This document shows, one piece after another, positions 47,790 to 58,630 of a stretch of 64,000 nucleotides of DNA; the first letter of the stretch is position 1; every line of letters begins with the position of its first letter. The DNA is taken from contig NZ_BLJI01000025.1 of the NCBI RefSeq assembly GCF_017312365.1, forward strand, positions 1 to 64,000, in the 5' to 3' direction. A program made the position numbers and the translations under genes. This DNA comes from Chroococcus sp. FPU101. Lineage in GTDB: Bacteria > Cyanobacteriota > Cyanobacteriia > Cyanobacteriales > Microcystaceae. The notes under the pieces were generated by a model. The model was given only the letters and a program-made list of their open reading frames with translations, was not told the DNA's origin and searched no databases.

Positions 47790-49325
47790 TTAGTGCAAAA
47801 AGTGACGAACTCCAGTTAAAACCATCACCAAACCTAACTCATTAGCCGCTTGAATTGAATCTTTATCACGTAAAGATCCACCTGGCTGAATAATAGCATT
47901 GATTCCTGCTGCTGCTGCGGTTTTTACTGAATCATCAAAAGGAAAAAAGCCATCACTTGCTAAATAACCCCCATTGGCAGCATCTTTAGCCTGTTCTAGC
48001 GCAATTTTAACCGATCCGACGCGATTCATCTGACCTGCACCTACTCCTAATGTGGTTTTATTTTTAGTAATGACAATAGCATTAGACTTAACGTGTTTAG
48101 CAATTTTCCAAGCAAAATTTAATTCTTCTAATTGTTCAGAAGTAGGTTGTTTTTCCGTAACAATTTGCCATGTCTTAGGATCATCAATTAAATCATCGGA
48201 TGCTTGGACTAAAAAACCTCCTGCAATCACTTTAACCGTTTGTTTCGGCCCATTGATTAAATCGGGTAATATTAAAACTCGTAGATTAGATTTAGCCTTT
48301 AAAATCGTTTCAGCTTCAGGATCACAACTTGGGGCGACAATACATTCTAGAAAAGTTTTGGTTAAAGCGGTAGCCGTTGCTGCATCAATGGGTTGATTGA
48401 GAGCGACAATTCCTCCAAATGCCGAGGTAGAATCAGCATTAAAGGCCTTTTCATATGCTTGGGCAAGAGTTGTTCCCAAAGCCGCACCACAGGGGTTCGT
48501 ATGCTTTAAAATCGCTGCTGCGGGTTCATTTTCTGGAAATTCAGCAATAATGCGACGGGCTGCTTCTAAATCTACTAAATTATTGTAACTTAGTTCCTTG
48601 CCCTGTAATTTACTAGCAGAAGCCCATCCACTCGTACTCGTTCCCGTTTGATACCACGTCGCACTCTGATGCGGGTTTTCGCCATAACGTAACGCTTGTA
48701 ACTCGGTTCCTGCGAGGCTAAAACGATCGCTATTCTCTCCCAGACTAGCAAAATAAGAAGCTATAGCTTGATCATAAGTATTGGTTAGTGCAAATGTACA
48801 AGATGCCATTTTTTGACGGAAGGCGAAGGAAGTTTCGCCGTTATTTGAGCGCAATTCTTCTAAGTAGGTATCGTAGTATTGAGGGTTACACAAAACAGTA
48901 AGATGTGCAAAATTTTTAGCCGATGCACGTAACATCGCAGGGCCGCCAATATCAATTTGCTCAATTGCTTCTGCTACAGTGATATTAGGTTGAGCGATCG
49001 TCTTTTCAAAAGGATAGAGATTAACAACCACTAAATCAATCGGACGAATCTGATTATTTTCTAAATCGGTCAGATCTTGGGGAACCTCTCGACGTGCTAA
49101 AATCCCACCATGAATCCGAGGATGGAGGGTTTTAACTCGTCCCCCTAAAATTTCGGGTGAACCTGTATAGTCACTAACTTTAATCACGGGAATGTTAGCT
49201 GCTTGGAGAGTTTTAGCCGTTCCACCACTACTGATGATTTCAAAGTCGAATTCTTCAACCAACTGATGAGCGAATTCAATCAATCCTGTTTTGTCTGTAA
49301 CGCTCAGTAGTGCTAACCGTGTCAT
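47790..49325 (-). CDS. purH: bifunctional AICAR transformylase/IMP cyclohydrolase
   Basis: A 511-residue enzyme for the last two steps of IMP synthesis. The N-terminal IMP cyclohydrolase begins ALLSVTDKTGLIEFA with SSGGTAKTLQ. The transformylase half has QALRYGENPHQSATWY, AAILKHTNPCGAALG, AFGGIVALNQP and IIQPGGSLRDKDSI near the end. Length is normal. Divergent from the YtxH gene. Confidence 0.96.
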   Translation of the reverse strand: MTRLALLSVTDKTGLIEFAHQLVEEFDFEIISSGGTAKTLQAANIPVIKVSDYTGSPEILGGRVKTLHPRIHGGILARREVPQDLTDLENNQIRPIDLVVVNLYPFEKTIAQPNITVAEAIEQIDIGGPAMLRASAKNFAHLTVLCNPQYYDTYLEELRSNNGETSFAFRQKMASCTFALTNTYDQAIASYFASLGENSDRFSLAGTELQALRYGENPHQSATWYQTGTSTSGWASASKLQGKELSYNNLVDLEAARRIIAEFPENEPAAAILKHTNPCGAALGTTLAQAYEKAFNADSTSAFGGIVALNQPIDAATATALTKTFLECIVAPSCDPEAETILKAKSNLRVLILPDLINGPKQTVKVIAGGFLVQASDDLIDDPKTWQIVTEKQPTSEQLEELNFAWKIAKHVKSNAIVITKNKTTLGVGAGQMNRVGSVKIALEQAKDAANGGYLASDGFFPFDDSVKTAAAAGINAIIQPGGSLRDKDSIQAANELGLVMVLTGVRHFLH

Positions 49326-49471
49326 GCTTTAACCTTAATCTTTTACAAAATTACTTCATTTTTCCTACCTCAATTATTTTATTGTATAGAAAGCTATTGG
49401 ATGACTTTTCCTAACTGACGAATCCGATAGAATACCTCTACAATGAGAATAAGGCTTTCATAGGTGAAGCA

Positions 49472-49819
49472 ATGTCCAACAAAGATAATAGCGGTTTATT
49501 GTTCGCAGGATTGGTAATAGGTGGAGTTTTAGGGACAGTTACAGGACTTCTCATTGCTCCTCGCTCTGGACAAGAAACAAGACGTATTTTAAAAAAATCG
49601 GCCGAAGCTTTGCCAGAATTAGCTGAAGATTTATCGAGTACTGTACAATTACAGGCGGATCGTTTATCAGAAACAGCCCGTCGCAATTGGGATGATACCC
49701 TAGAACGATTGAAAGATGCGATCGCTGCTGGCATCGAAGCAAGTCAACTCAGTAATTCTATGCAGCAACCCCGTGATATTACTGCCGAATTCACCCCAGT
49801 CGATAAACACACCCGATAA
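49472..49819 (+). CDS. YtxH-domain protein
   Basis: A 115-residue protein. The glycine-rich hydrophobic stretch LLFAGLVIGGVLGTVTGLLIAPRSGQETR at residues 9-37 is the YtxH signature, followed by an amphipathic helical region (ALPELAEDLSSTVQLQADRLSETARRNWDDTLERL). It forms a two-gene unit with the DUF948 gene five bases downstream, a pairing seen often in cyanobacteria. Role unclear. Confidence 0.85.
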   Translation: MSNKDNSGLLFAGLVIGGVLGTVTGLLIAPRSGQETRRILKKSAEALPELAEDLSSTVQLQADRLSETARRNWDDTLERLKDAIAAGIEASQLSNSMQQPRDITAEFTPVDKHTR

Positions 49820-49824
49820 TTAGC

Positions 49825-50250
49825 GTGACTGAACCTATCTTTTGGCTTTCTCTGTCTTTACTGTTAGTCGCCGTCAGCTTAACGGCGGTACTGATTGCGG
49901 CGATTCCTGCTTTGCAAGAATTAGCGAGGGCTGCTAGAAGTGCCGAAAAGCTTTTCGATACACTACAGCGAGAATTCCCACCCACCTTAGATGCAATTCG
50001 TCTAACAGGGCTAGAAATTAGTGAATTAACTGATGATCTTAATGATGGAGTGAAAAGTGCTTCGGGTGTAGTCAGACAAGTCGATCAAAGTTTTAGCAAT
50101 GCTAGAAAGCAATTAGGGAAAGTTAACCAAGGAACACAAGGCGTTGTTTCTGGTGTTAAAGCAGCGTGGGCTACTTGGCAACGCTACCCCGCACAACGTC
50201 ATTCAGAATCACTCGAATATCAAAAACAAGGTTTTAAAAAAGAGTCATAG
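49825..50250 (+). CDS. DUF948 membrane protein
   Basis: A 141-residue protein. A single N-terminal transmembrane segment (PIFWLSLSLLLVAVSLTAVLIAAIPALQELARA) is followed by a helical stretch (EISELTDDLNDGVKSASGVVRQVDQSFSNARKQLGKVNQGTQGVVSGVKAAW) typical of DUF948. The start is GTG at 49825, right after the YtxH stop. Convergent with prmA (10-base gap). Confidence 0.85.
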   Translation: MTEPIFWLSLSLLLVAVSLTAVLIAAIPALQELARAARSAEKLFDTLQREFPPTLDAIRLTGLEISELTDDLNDGVKSASGVVRQVDQSFSNARKQLGKVNQGTQGVVSGVKAAWATWQRYPAQRHSESLEYQKQGFKKES

Positions 50251-50260
50251 GATACAACGA

Positions 50261-51157
50261 TTAGTTACTACGTCTGACATTAAAACAACACCAATCGTCT
50301 TTTTTCCAGATAGTAGCGACGATCCAGCCGTATTGTTGTAGTTTTTCGGCGATCGCTTGGGATTGATTAATTAAAATACCACTTAAAATCATCCAACTCG
50401 TCGGTTTAGCTAATTCAGTTAGCTGAGGAATCATGTCTAAAATCACTTCAGCTAGAATGTTACACAAAATCCCATCAACCCCATCGGGAATCAAATCTAG
50501 TAATTCTGCGACACTACCTTTATTGATCACGAGTTCATATGGATCAATACGGTTTAAATGACGGTTACTGCGGGCTGATTGAACGGCAAGGGGATCAGTA
50601 TCGACTGCGTACACTTTTTGCGCCCCTAATAAAACGGCACCAACGGATAAAATACCCGAACCACAACCAATATCTGCAATGACGAATTCACCGACTTGAT
50701 CAGGAAAAAGACGCATTTCTAGCGATTCTAGGCAAAGTTGGGTGGTTTGATGCGCCCCAGTCCCAAAAGCGACCCCAGGATCGAGCAGAATAATCTTACG
50801 ATTAGTGTTTTCTGGGGGGGTTAACCATGCAGGAGTGATTAAAAAGCGATCCCCTATTTCGGTAATTTGCCAGTGTTGTTTCCAGCTAATCGCCCAATCT
50901 TCCTCATCAATGAGTTTCCATTGCATGAGAGGGGTTGCTACTTCAGCAAGAATTGCATCTTGATTTAACCACAAAGACAAAGCGGCTAAATCTAATAGCT
51001 GGACTTGGAATTGGGGAATATAAGCCCTAATTAAAGCCGATGCACCTTTTATTTCGGTTGCGGTTCCCGAACAGCCAAAGCGTTCGAGTCGCCAAAAAAT
51101 CGACTCTTCTAATTGAGGGACACACAATATTCTGATTTCCCACCAGCTATTAGACAT
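50261..51157 (-). CDS. prmA: ribosomal protein L11 methyltransferase
   Basis: A 298-residue SAM enzyme that trimethylates ribosomal protein L11. [21 protein letters not shown] is the family motif, [30 protein letters not shown] is the SAM-binding motif, and [12 protein letters not shown] the NPP-like motif IV (here NIL). Leftward, eight bases beyond the serA stop, so the two are likely one operon. Confidence 0.95.
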   Translation of the reverse strand: MSNSWWEIRILCVPQLEESIFWRLERFGCSGTATEIKGASALIRAYIPQFQVQLLDLAALSLWLNQDAILAEVATPLMQWKLIDEEDWAISWKQHWQITEIGDRFLITPAWLTPPENTNRKIILLDPGVAFGTGAHQTTQLCLESLEMRLFPDQVGEFVIADIGCGSGILSVGAVLLGAQKVYAVDTDPLAVQSARSNRHLNRIDPYELVINKGSVAELLDLIPDGVDGILCNILAEVILDMIPQLTELAKPTSWMILSGILINQSQAIAEKLQQYGWIVATIWKKDDWCCFNVRRSN

Positions 51158-51165
51158 GGCGATCG

Positions 51166-52761
51166 TTATTTAGAGGGATTAACTAACAATTTAACCGCAT
51201 AAGCATCACGAATCCCAGAAACTTTAGTAATTTCGGATAACAAACCTTCGGGTAAAGGATCATCCAAACTCACCGCCATTACTGCATCCCCGCGAACAAT
51301 TTTGCGTCCGACTTGCATACTCGCAATATTAACGTTAAAACTGCCCAAAAGTGAGCCAATTTTACCAATAATACCAGGCATATCGCGGTGGAGGGTGAAT
51401 AACATATGATTACTCGGTGGGACGTTAATTGGGAAACCATCGAGATCAGTGATCCGAATTTCTCCAGTTGTTAAAAGAACCCCAGTGACGGAATGTTGAC
51501 CCATTGATCCCCGCGCTTCGAGGTGCAATGATCCAGAATAATCACTCATTTGTGAATCTCTGGTCTCAACAACACGTATGCCGCGTTCTTTGGCTTCAAT
51601 AGCCGCATTAACATAGTTCACCCGTTCGCGTAAAGCTTGGGAAAGTAATCCTTTAATAGCAGCAACTACAATCGGTTGACTGTCATTACTGGCGAGTTCA
51701 CCTTGTAGGCTAACATTAAGTAGATCGATGCGTCCTCCTGATAATTGACCAACTAAATTACCTAATGTTTCAGCCAGTTGTAGATAGGGGCGTAATCTTT
51801 CCATGACATCGGGCGTTAAACCAGGGATATTCACCGCCGAACGTGCAGGTAATCCTAATAATACATCTCTAATTTGTTCTGCAACATCGATCGCTACGTT
51901 GACTTGAGCTTCTTCGGTGGATGCACCCAAATGAGGCGTTAAAATGACATTATTTAGCCCGCGTAGTTTCGATTCGCCTAGAGGTTCTTGTTCAAAAACA
52001 TCTAATGCTGCACCGCCGATTTTACCTTCTTGGAGTGCTTCAGCTAAAGCATCTTCATCGATAATACCACCGCGAGAACAGTTAATAATGCGGATGGTGG
52101 GTTTCATTTTGGCGATCGTTTCTCGGTTGATCAGATGAGTGGTTTCTGGCGTTTTGGGAACGTGAAGCGTCACATAATCAGATTCAGAAAAGAGTATATT
52201 TAGATCAACGAGGGTACAACCTAATTGATCGGCCCGTTCTTTGGAAATAAAGGGATCATAGGCAAGTAATTTCATGCCCATTGCTTTTGCTACTGTAGCG
52301 ACATGAGAACCTATTTTACCAAGTCCTACGACACCTAATGTTTTTTTGTATACTTCTGTGCCAACAAAGCGTTTACGATCCCATTGCTTTTGACAGATCG
52401 ATTGGTTAGCATCAGGAATATGACGTGATAGGGCTAACATCATGGCTACGGCGTGTTCGGCTGCGGCGATCGTGTTTCCTTCAGGAGAATTAACCACGAC
52501 AATTCCTTGACGAGTTGCCGATGGTACATCTATATTATCGACTCCTACTCCAGCCCGTCCGATAATTTTTAATTGGGTTCCCGCTTCGATAATTTCTTTG
52601 GTGACTCGTGTTCCAGAACGCAGCATCAAAGCATCGTAGTCTGGAATAATTTTAACGAGTTCTTCTTGGGGTAATCCTGTTTTTACGTCTACCTGGGCGA
52701 CTTGCGAGAGGATATCGATCCCCACTTGATCGATTGGGTCTGAAACAAGAACTTTAGCCAT
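51166..52761 (-). CDS. serA: D-3-phosphoglycerate dehydrogenase
   Basis: A 531-residue long-form SerA, first enzyme of serine synthesis. Rossmann motif [21 protein letters not shown], catalytic [12 protein letters not shown] with HLGAST, the intervening ASB domain (about 310-450) and a C-terminal ACT domain ([35 protein letters not shown]) for effector control. Upstream leader has a 9-bp inverted repeat at 52814-52847. Confidence 0.96.
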   Translation of the reverse strand: MAKVLVSDPIDQVGIDILSQVAQVDVKTGLPQEELVKIIPDYDALMLRSGTRVTKEIIEAGTQLKIIGRAGVGVDNIDVPSATRQGIVVVNSPEGNTIAAAEHAVAMMLALSRHIPDANQSICQKQWDRKRFVGTEVYKKTLGVVGLGKIGSHVATVAKAMGMKLLAYDPFISKERADQLGCTLVDLNILFSESDYVTLHVPKTPETTHLINRETIAKMKPTIRIINCSRGGIIDEDALAEALQEGKIGGAALDVFEQEPLGESKLRGLNNVILTPHLGASTEEAQVNVAIDVAEQIRDVLLGLPARSAVNIPGLTPDVMERLRPYLQLAETLGNLVGQLSGGRIDLLNVSLQGELASNDSQPIVVAAIKGLLSQALRERVNYVNAAIEAKERGIRVVETRDSQMSDYSGSLHLEARGSMGQHSVTGVLLTTGEIRITDLDGFPINVPPSNHMLFTLHRDMPGIIGKIGSLLGSFNVNIASMQVGRKIVRGDAVMAVSLDDPLPEGLLSEITKVSGIRDAYAVKLLVNPSK

Positions 52762-52917
52762 ATTGATTTAATCTAGTTAATGAGTCTAATGCTATCTCTT
52801 ATCATCGACGGGTCTTTTACCGCAGTGGCCCATTGTAACGGTAAAAGGGACACTCTGCGTAGGTTTGTTATGAAAGATTCCATTTGACAAGCGTTATCGA
52901 GATTGTCTGGATTACAC

Positions 52918-52945
52918 TTGCTTTATATTTGTATTGAGATATAAT
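52918..52945 (+). promoter_or_regulatory. sigma-70-type promoter upstream of the cbiD leader
   Basis: TTGCTT (-35) and a perfect TATAAT (-10) are 16 bases apart. Transcription would begin at about 52952 and run into the structured, poly-T-ended region and cbiD beyond it. Confidence 0.5.
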
Positions 52946-52951
52946 CAAAAT

Positions 52952-53097
52952 GCAATCAAGATTAACATTGATTGAGTTTCCCAGTTTAAGCTTCTTTCAT
53001 TTCATTGGCTAGATAAAGATATAAGCAAGACTCATGATTAATCATGGTGTTCACGGAAATCTAACGGTATCTAAATTTTTATCTAGCTTTTTTTTTT
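52952..53097 (+). ncRNA. candidate small RNA or attenuated leader of cbiD
   Basis: From the predicted start near 52952 to the T-run at 53088-53097 is about 146 bases. GCTAGATAAA (53008-53017) pairs perfectly with TTTATCTAGC (53078-53087), directly followed by ten T, like an intrinsic terminator. In between lies a perfect palindrome CATGATTAATCATG (53033-53046). TAGATA (53010-53015) can also pair with TATCTA at 53068-53073, so two exclusive folds exist. This may be a free sRNA or a switch acting on cbiD. It matches no riboswitch I know. The B12 box is not evident. Confidence 0.35.
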
Positions 53098-53216
53098 AAA
53101 GCCGATGTTTGTTAATATTTTTAAGGTTAGTGGAATGACAAAAAATTAACGCTCCACAAGATCTATCAGATTCATTCCAAGATCACTGTCGTCAAACGAT
53201 GCCTTTAATCTAAATT

Positions 53217-54329
53217 ATGACTGCTCGGAAAGGATATACTTTACCCGTTTTTGCTTGTGCTTCGGCTATTGCTGCTTTGCGTCATCTTCATCAAGAAATA
53301 GTAGAGGATACTGTAACTCTAGATTTAATTGAACCCCATCAAATTGTAGATATTCCTATCGAACAAGTTGCTAAATTAAATCATCATTCGGCATTAGCGA
53401 TTACTCGTAGTGATCCAGGTGATAATTTAGATCTAACTAAAAATACTCCAATTTGGGCTTTTGTTGAAATAACCGAAAATACTGAACGAATTACCCTCAA
53501 AGGGGGAGAAGGAATAGGAATTCAAATTAATCATGAGGGAAAAGCAGCAATTTATAGCTATGCCCAAAAATTACTCCTAGAAAACCTTAAACCCCTTCTA
53601 AAACCCGATGAAAGCATCACCGTTACGATTATTTTACCCGAAGGAAAAAACCTAGCCACACGAACGTCTAATGCTGCGTTTGGTGTTGTTGAAGGTTTAT
53701 CATTACTGGGAACACGAGGCATATCGGAACCTCTCAGCGCACCCGAACAATTAGACGCATATCAAATAGAATTATCGCAAAAAGCCAGAGCGTTTGAAAC
53801 ATTAGTGTTTTGTGTGGGAGAAAATGGCTTAGATTTAGCGCAACAAATGGGCATTAATCCATCACAATTGATTAAAACCGCCAATTGGGTTGGCCCGATG
53901 TTGGCCACTGCTGCATTATCAGGAGTTCGAGAGATATTATTATTTGGTTATCACGGTAAACTCATTAAGCTTGCGGGTGGGATTTTTCACACCCATCATC
54001 ATTTAGCGGATGGACGCTTAGAGATTCTGACGGCTCACTGTGCTAGGGTGGGTTTACCGACACCAATTCTACAAAAAGTGTTCGATAGTGCTACAACAGA
54101 AATTGCTTTAAATGTATTGCGAGAAACTGAAAACCATTGGGTAGAATTAGTATATAACGCGATCGCATCTACTATCGATCTACGCTCCCAAGATTATATC
54201 TATAAACATACACAGAAAAAGGTTAATGTAGGTTCAATTCTATTTGAGAGAAATCGTTCAATTCTCGTTCAAAGTCGCACTGGAAGCCTGATTAAAGAAA
54301 AAGTATGCCAGCAGACAGATGACAAGTAA
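53217..54329 (+). CDS. cbiD: cobalt-precorrin-5B (C1)-methyltransferase
   Basis: A 370-residue CbiD, which methylates C1 of the corrin ring in anaerobic cobalamin (pseudocobalamin) synthesis. The KGYTLPVFACASAIAALR start, ITRSDPGDNLDLTKNTPIWAFVEI, GEGIGIQINHEGKAAI and LLFGYHGKLIKLAGGIFHTHHHLADGRLEIL are the family blocks. No other cobalamin gene is near. It sits alone behind the long structured leader described above. Confidence 0.93.
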   Translation: MTARKGYTLPVFACASAIAALRHLHQEIVEDTVTLDLIEPHQIVDIPIEQVAKLNHHSALAITRSDPGDNLDLTKNTPIWAFVEITENTERITLKGGEGIGIQINHEGKAAIYSYAQKLLLENLKPLLKPDESITVTIILPEGKNLATRTSNAAFGVVEGLSLLGTRGISEPLSAPEQLDAYQIELSQKARAFETLVFCVGENGLDLAQQMGINPSQLIKTANWVGPMLATAALSGVREILLFGYHGKLIKLAGGIFHTHHHLADGRLEILTAHCARVGLPTPILQKVFDSATTEIALNVLRETENHWVELVYNAIASTIDLRSQDYIYKHTQKKVNVGSILFERNRSILVQSRTGSLIKEKVCQQTDDK

Positions 54330-54490
54330 CTAATGTGCTATACTTGTATGAATATCTAATTTTAGTTGTTTTTTGATATGGCTGTTTAAAATTCTATTCT
54401 TAAACGGATAGAGAAAAGCTTAAAAGCCAAATTTCTTAATAATAATTTATTTTTTAGTCAACGATTAGCCCTGAACTTTCGTCTGTAGAA

Positions 54491-56119
54491 GTGACTACTC
54501 AAACCCCATCAGTATCGCAAACAACCGAGACTTTGCCTCCAGAGTCTCTGACAACAAGCTTAAATCGTCAAATGATCGTGATCCTAGACTTTGGGTCACA
54601 ATATTCTGAATTAATTGCCCGTCGTATTCGAGAAACGAGCGTTTATTCAGAGGTTTTATCATATCGCACGACAGCCGAACAATTACAACAACTAAACCCT
54701 AAAGGGATTATCCTTTCTGGTGGGCCAAGCTCAGTTTATGATGAAAATGCGCCCCATTGTGATCCGCAGATCTGGCAACTCGGAGTACCTGTGTTAGGAG
54801 TTTGCTATGGTATGCAACTCATGGTACAGCAGTTAGGGGGAAAAGTTGAACGAGCGAAAAGAGCAGAATATGGCAAAGCATCGTTACACATTGATGATCC
54901 AACCGACTTATTGACTAATGTCGAAAATGGTTCAATTGCATGGATGAGTCATGGAGATTCATGTAAAGAACTTCCCTCTGGATTTGAAATTTTAGCCCAT
55001 ACTGATAATACCGATAGTGCAGCGATCGCACATCATACTAAAAAGCTATTTGGTGTCCAATTTCATCCCGAAGTCGTACACTCCGTCGGTGGAATTGCTT
55101 TAATCCGTAACTTTGTCTATCATATCTGTCAATGCGAACCCACATGGACAACTGAAGCGTTTGTCGAAGAATCAGTTCGAGAAATTCGCGCCAAAATCGG
55201 GGATAAACGGGTATTATTAGCCCTTTCGGGTGGTGTAGATTCTTCTACCTTAGCATTTTTATTACATCGGGCGATCGGTGATCAACTCACTTGTATGTTT
55301 ATCGATCAAGGGTTCATGAGAAAAGGAGAACCCGAAAGATTAATGGACATTTTTGCTCAACAGTTTCATATTCCAGTCGTTTATGTTAATGCGCGTCAAA
55401 GATTTTTAGCCCAAATTGAAGGTATTACAGATCCCGAAGAAAAACGTAAACGCATTGGACACGAATTTATTCAAGTTTTTGAAGAAGAATCCAATCGTCT
55501 TGGCCCTTTTGATTATCTTGCTCAAGGTACATTGTATCCCGATGTCATCGAATCGGCTGATAGTAATGTAGACCCAAAAACGGGTGAACGAGTTGCCGTC
55601 AAAATCAAAAGTCATCACAACGTCGGGGGTTTACCCAAAAATCTACGGTTTAAGCTAGTCGAACCCTTGCGGAAACTCTTTAAAGATGAAGTCAGAAAAT
55701 TAGGTCGATCGATTGGACTCCCTGAAGAGATTGTACGTCGTCATCCCTTCCCAGGTCCGGGTTTAGCCATTCGGATTTTAGGTGAAGTGACAGCCGATAA
55801 ACTGAATATTCTACGGGATGCGGATTTTATTGTCAGAGATGAAATCAGTAAACAAGGAATGTATCATGATTTCTGGCAAGCTTTTGCGGTATTACTTCCC
55901 GTTCGCAGTGTGGGTGTCATGGGAGATCAACGTACCTATGCTTATCCAATTGTCCTACGTTTAGTCAGCAGCGAAGACGGAATGACAGCAGATTGGTCAA
56001 GAGTCCCCTACGAACTTCTAGAAATTATCTCAAACCGCATTGTTAATGAAGTCAAAGGCGTTAACCGTGTGGTCTATGATATCACCTCGAAACCCCCTGG
56101 CACGATCGAATGGGAATAA
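54491..56119 (+). CDS. guaA: GMP synthase (glutamine-hydrolysing)
   Basis: A 542-residue enzyme that aminates XMP to GMP. The N-terminal glutamine amidotransferase starts [19 protein letters not shown], with the nucleophile Cys105 in GVCYGMQLM and the His-Glu pair in FHPEVVHS. The PP-loop ATPase has [14 protein letters not shown], and the dimerisation domain ends KPPGTIEWE. Start is GTG 54491, with a 27-residue extension before the GATase domain that is usual in cyanobacteria. Confidence 0.97.
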   Translation: MTTQTPSVSQTTETLPPESLTTSLNRQMIVILDFGSQYSELIARRIRETSVYSEVLSYRTTAEQLQQLNPKGIILSGGPSSVYDENAPHCDPQIWQLGVPVLGVCYGMQLMVQQLGGKVERAKRAEYGKASLHIDDPTDLLTNVENGSIAWMSHGDSCKELPSGFEILAHTDNTDSAAIAHHTKKLFGVQFHPEVVHSVGGIALIRNFVYHICQCEPTWTTEAFVEESVREIRAKIGDKRVLLALSGGVDSSTLAFLLHRAIGDQLTCMFIDQGFMRKGEPERLMDIFAQQFHIPVVYVNARQRFLAQIEGITDPEEKRKRIGHEFIQVFEEESNRLGPFDYLAQGTLYPDVIESADSNVDPKTGERVAVKIKSHHNVGGLPKNLRFKLVEPLRKLFKDEVRKLGRSIGLPEEIVRRHPFPGPGLAIRILGEVTADKLNILRDADFIVRDEISKQGMYHDFWQAFAVLLPVRSVGVMGDQRTYAYPIVLRLVSSEDGMTADWSRVPYELLEIISNRIVNEVKGVNRVVYDITSKPPGTIEWE

Positions 56120-56177
56120 TTGAAACCTAGAATAATCCTTCATCGTCTCTATCTTTGGTTCATGCTTGGAAAAGACG

Positions 56178-57074
56178 ATGAAAAAGCAACTAACCCTGAT
56201 CTTATTGAGTTTATTACTCTCGATTTGTCATCAAACCCCCAGTTTAGCGGGAAAAATTCTTGAAAAAATTAGAGAAACGGGAGTTATTACCGCAGGTGCG
56301 AGAAAAGATGCGATTCCTTTTGGGTATATTAATCAAAAAGGTCAATGGGTTGGTTACTCTTTGGATATGCTAGAACTGATTCGACAACAAGCAGAAAAAC
56401 AATTAGGAAAACCGATTAAATTACAGTTAGTGGAAGTTACTCCGCAAAACCGTTTTGAAAAACTCAAAAATGGCAGCATTGATTTAGAATGTGGTTCGAC
56501 AACCTTTACATGGAACCGAGAAAAAGAAGTTGATTTCTCAGTCAGTTATTTTGCAAGTGGTACACAAGTATTAACTAAAAAAGACAGTGGTCTAAATGAG
56601 ATAGAATCTTTAGCAGGAAAACGAATCGGAGTCATTCCTGAAACAACTAACGAAAAGGTCATTCAATCTCAACAACCTGCCGCACAATTAGTTAAAGTCA
56701 AAGATCGAATGGAGGGTTTAAAAAAACTAGAACAAGGTGAAATCGATGGTTTTGCCAGTGATGGAATTGTACTAGAAGGACTCAAAAAAACAGCACCTAA
56801 TTCCGAAATGTTGGAAATTGTCCCAAACTATCCTTTTTTATATGAGTCTTATGCTTGTACGGTTCCCCATGATGAATCCGAATGGAGAGACTTAGTTAAT
56901 TATAGTCTGATTAAATTTATGGAAGGAATTGTCACCGATCAGCAAAATATGGTCGTGATTTATGATAAATGGTTTGGTGAGGATGGCGAAGTACCTTACC
57001 CACGTGAAACAATGAATACATATTTTCAAGGAATTGTCAATACCTATGAATGGATTCCCATTGTTGAGTATTAA
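56178..57074 (+). CDS. amino-acid ABC transporter substrate-binding protein
   Basis: About 298 residues of the family 3 solute-binding type. The signal peptide is MKKQLTLILLSLLLSICHQTPSLA. Core segments are GVITAGARKDAIPFGYINQKGQWVGYSLDMLELIRQQ, SIDLECGSTTFTWNREKEVDFSVSYFASGTQVL and LAGKRIGVIPETTNEK. It resembles glutamate/aspartate-binding GltI-like proteins. ATG 56178 is chosen because the upstream TTG at 56166 has no support. No permease or ATPase gene is next to it, so it is an orphan binding protein. Confidence 0.85.
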   Translation: MKKQLTLILLSLLLSICHQTPSLAGKILEKIRETGVITAGARKDAIPFGYINQKGQWVGYSLDMLELIRQQAEKQLGKPIKLQLVEVTPQNRFEKLKNGSIDLECGSTTFTWNREKEVDFSVSYFASGTQVLTKKDSGLNEIESLAGKRIGVIPETTNEKVIQSQQPAAQLVKVKDRMEGLKKLEQGEIDGFASDGIVLEGLKKTAPNSEMLEIVPNYPFLYESYACTVPHDESEWRDLVNYSLIKFMEGIVTDQQNMVVIYDKWFGEDGEVPYPRETMNTYFQGIVNTYEWIPIVEY

Positions 57075-57179
57075 AGTGTTTTGAGTTACTGTTCTTAAAA
57101 ATGAATAATCTATAATAATCGCTAAAATAGAGTCAGAAAACCTCATAAACGCTAATAACTGCTTCTATCATCTGTATTA

Positions 57180-58601
57180 GTGAGAAAAACGCCTTTCTTT
57201 AGCCCTTTTGAGCAAAAAATAATATTTGTGGCCAAATCAAAAACCAGTAAATCAACTCCAAAATCTTCTTTTAGATGGCTATTCCTCGGTTTAGGATTAA
57301 CCAGTTTAGCCATTCTTTCAGCCACCGCAGGCGCGATTTTAGCCGTTTCTCTATCTTCTACCCCATTGCGGCAAGCTAAATTATCACCCGAACAAGAAGC
57401 CGTTTTTGGACAAAAAGAAACAATTTCCTATAGCAATTTACAGATCCCACAATTAAGCCGATCGGTCAATATCTTAGTATTAGGAACAAAGGTACTAACC
57501 TCAGATGTGACGAATGCACCCGAAAAAGAACAAGACTTAGGCTATCATGCTTTAGTCAATTCCTTTGAAGGGCTGACAGATACGATGCTCTTACTTCGGT
57601 TTGACCCACAAGAAGGCAAATTAAACGTCTTATCGCTTCCTAGAGATACACAAGCTTATATTGAAGGGCATGGACTACGGAAAATTAATGAGGCTAATAG
57701 TTATGGTGGGCCTGCATTAGCCGCAGAAACCGTAAGTAATCTTTTAGATGGAGTTGCAATCGATCGCTATGTTCGTATTAATGTACAAGGGATCGAAAAA
57801 CTGGTCGATGCTTTGGGTGGGGTAACGGTTTATGTCCCCAGAGACATGAAATATAATGATTTTAGTCAACATCTTTATATTAATCTTAAAGCAGGAAAAC
57901 AGCGTTTAAACGGCGAAAAAGCGATTCAGTTTTTGCGATTTCGCTACGATGAATATGGTGATATTGGTAGAGTTCAACGACAACAAACTTTAATGAGGGC
58001 AATTATTGAACAGGCCTTAAAACCGCAAACTCTTCTCAGAATTCCCGACATCTTAAAAGTAACACAAGCTCATTTAGATACCAATTTAACATTAGAAGAA
58101 TTAGTAGCTTTAGCAGGTTTTGCTGCACAAACCAAACGCTCAGATGTGCAAATGCTTATGTTACCCGGTGAGTTTAACGGTGATGGTAGACAAGGGGTTA
58201 GCTATTGGTTACCCAACTTAGAAAAAATTCAAAATTTAGCGGCGCAATATTTCAATCAAGGCTACCGCACAGAAAATTTAAAAGAACCCGCACAATTAAA
58301 TATAGCCGTTCAAGATAGTATAGATAATCCAGAAGCTGCCCAAGTAATGGTGAATTATCTTAAAAAAGCAGGTTATCCCAATGTGTATCTCAGTCGTAAC
58401 ACACTAGAACCTTTAAAAGAGACACGTATTATCATTCAAAAAGGCGATGATACAGGTGCTGCAGAATTAAGGGCAGCCGTTGGAATAGGAGAAGTCTTAG
58501 TAGAAAGTACGGGTAATATATCATCCGATTTTACCATTCAGTTAGGTCAAGATTGGCCCGAAAAAGCAGCTACATTAAGTGAGAACACTAACAATTATTA
58601 A
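57180..58601 (+). CDS. LytR-CpsA-Psr (LCP) family glycopolymer ligase
   Basis: A 473-residue membrane-anchored protein. After a transmembrane helix ([26 protein letters not shown]) comes the LCP domain with [51 protein letters not shown] (Asp and Arg sites), [20 protein letters not shown] and [23 protein letters not shown]. The last 120 residues are a LytR C-terminal domain. LCP enzymes attach glycopolymers to peptidoglycan. GTG 57180 is used. GTG 57228 is an alternative. Confidence 0.9.
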   Translation: MRKTPFFSPFEQKIIFVAKSKTSKSTPKSSFRWLFLGLGLTSLAILSATAGAILAVSLSSTPLRQAKLSPEQEAVFGQKETISYSNLQIPQLSRSVNILVLGTKVLTSDVTNAPEKEQDLGYHALVNSFEGLTDTMLLLRFDPQEGKLNVLSLPRDTQAYIEGHGLRKINEANSYGGPALAAETVSNLLDGVAIDRYVRINVQGIEKLVDALGGVTVYVPRDMKYNDFSQHLYINLKAGKQRLNGEKAIQFLRFRYDEYGDIGRVQRQQTLMRAIIEQALKPQTLLRIPDILKVTQAHLDTNLTLEELVALAGFAAQTKRSDVQMLMLPGEFNGDGRQGVSYWLPNLEKIQNLAAQYFNQGYRTENLKEPAQLNIAVQDSIDNPEAAQVMVNYLKKAGYPNVYLSRNTLEPLKETRIIIQKGDDTGAAELRAAVGIGEVLVESTGNISSDFTIQLGQDWPEKAATLSENTNNY

Positions 58602-58630
58602 GACACCACCCAGTTGTAAGATCTGGGTTG

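Larger units (their letters stand above)
52762..53216. other. 455-base intergenic region between serA and cbiD
   Basis: The gap holds three notable items listed separately or here: a 9-bp hairpin CTTTTACCG (52814-52822)/CGGTAAAAG (52839-52847) in the serA leader side, a rightward promoter-like pair TTGCTT (52918-52923) and TATAAT (52940-52945), and a structured region ending in ten T at 53088-53097. The remaining 119 bases before cbiD show no clear feature. No open frame or tRNA fits. Confidence 0.6.

Noticed and set aside
52900-53216. Cobalamin riboswitch before cbiD
   Set aside because: I could not find the conserved B12-box or the typical length and core pairing. The structure seen is of a different kind.
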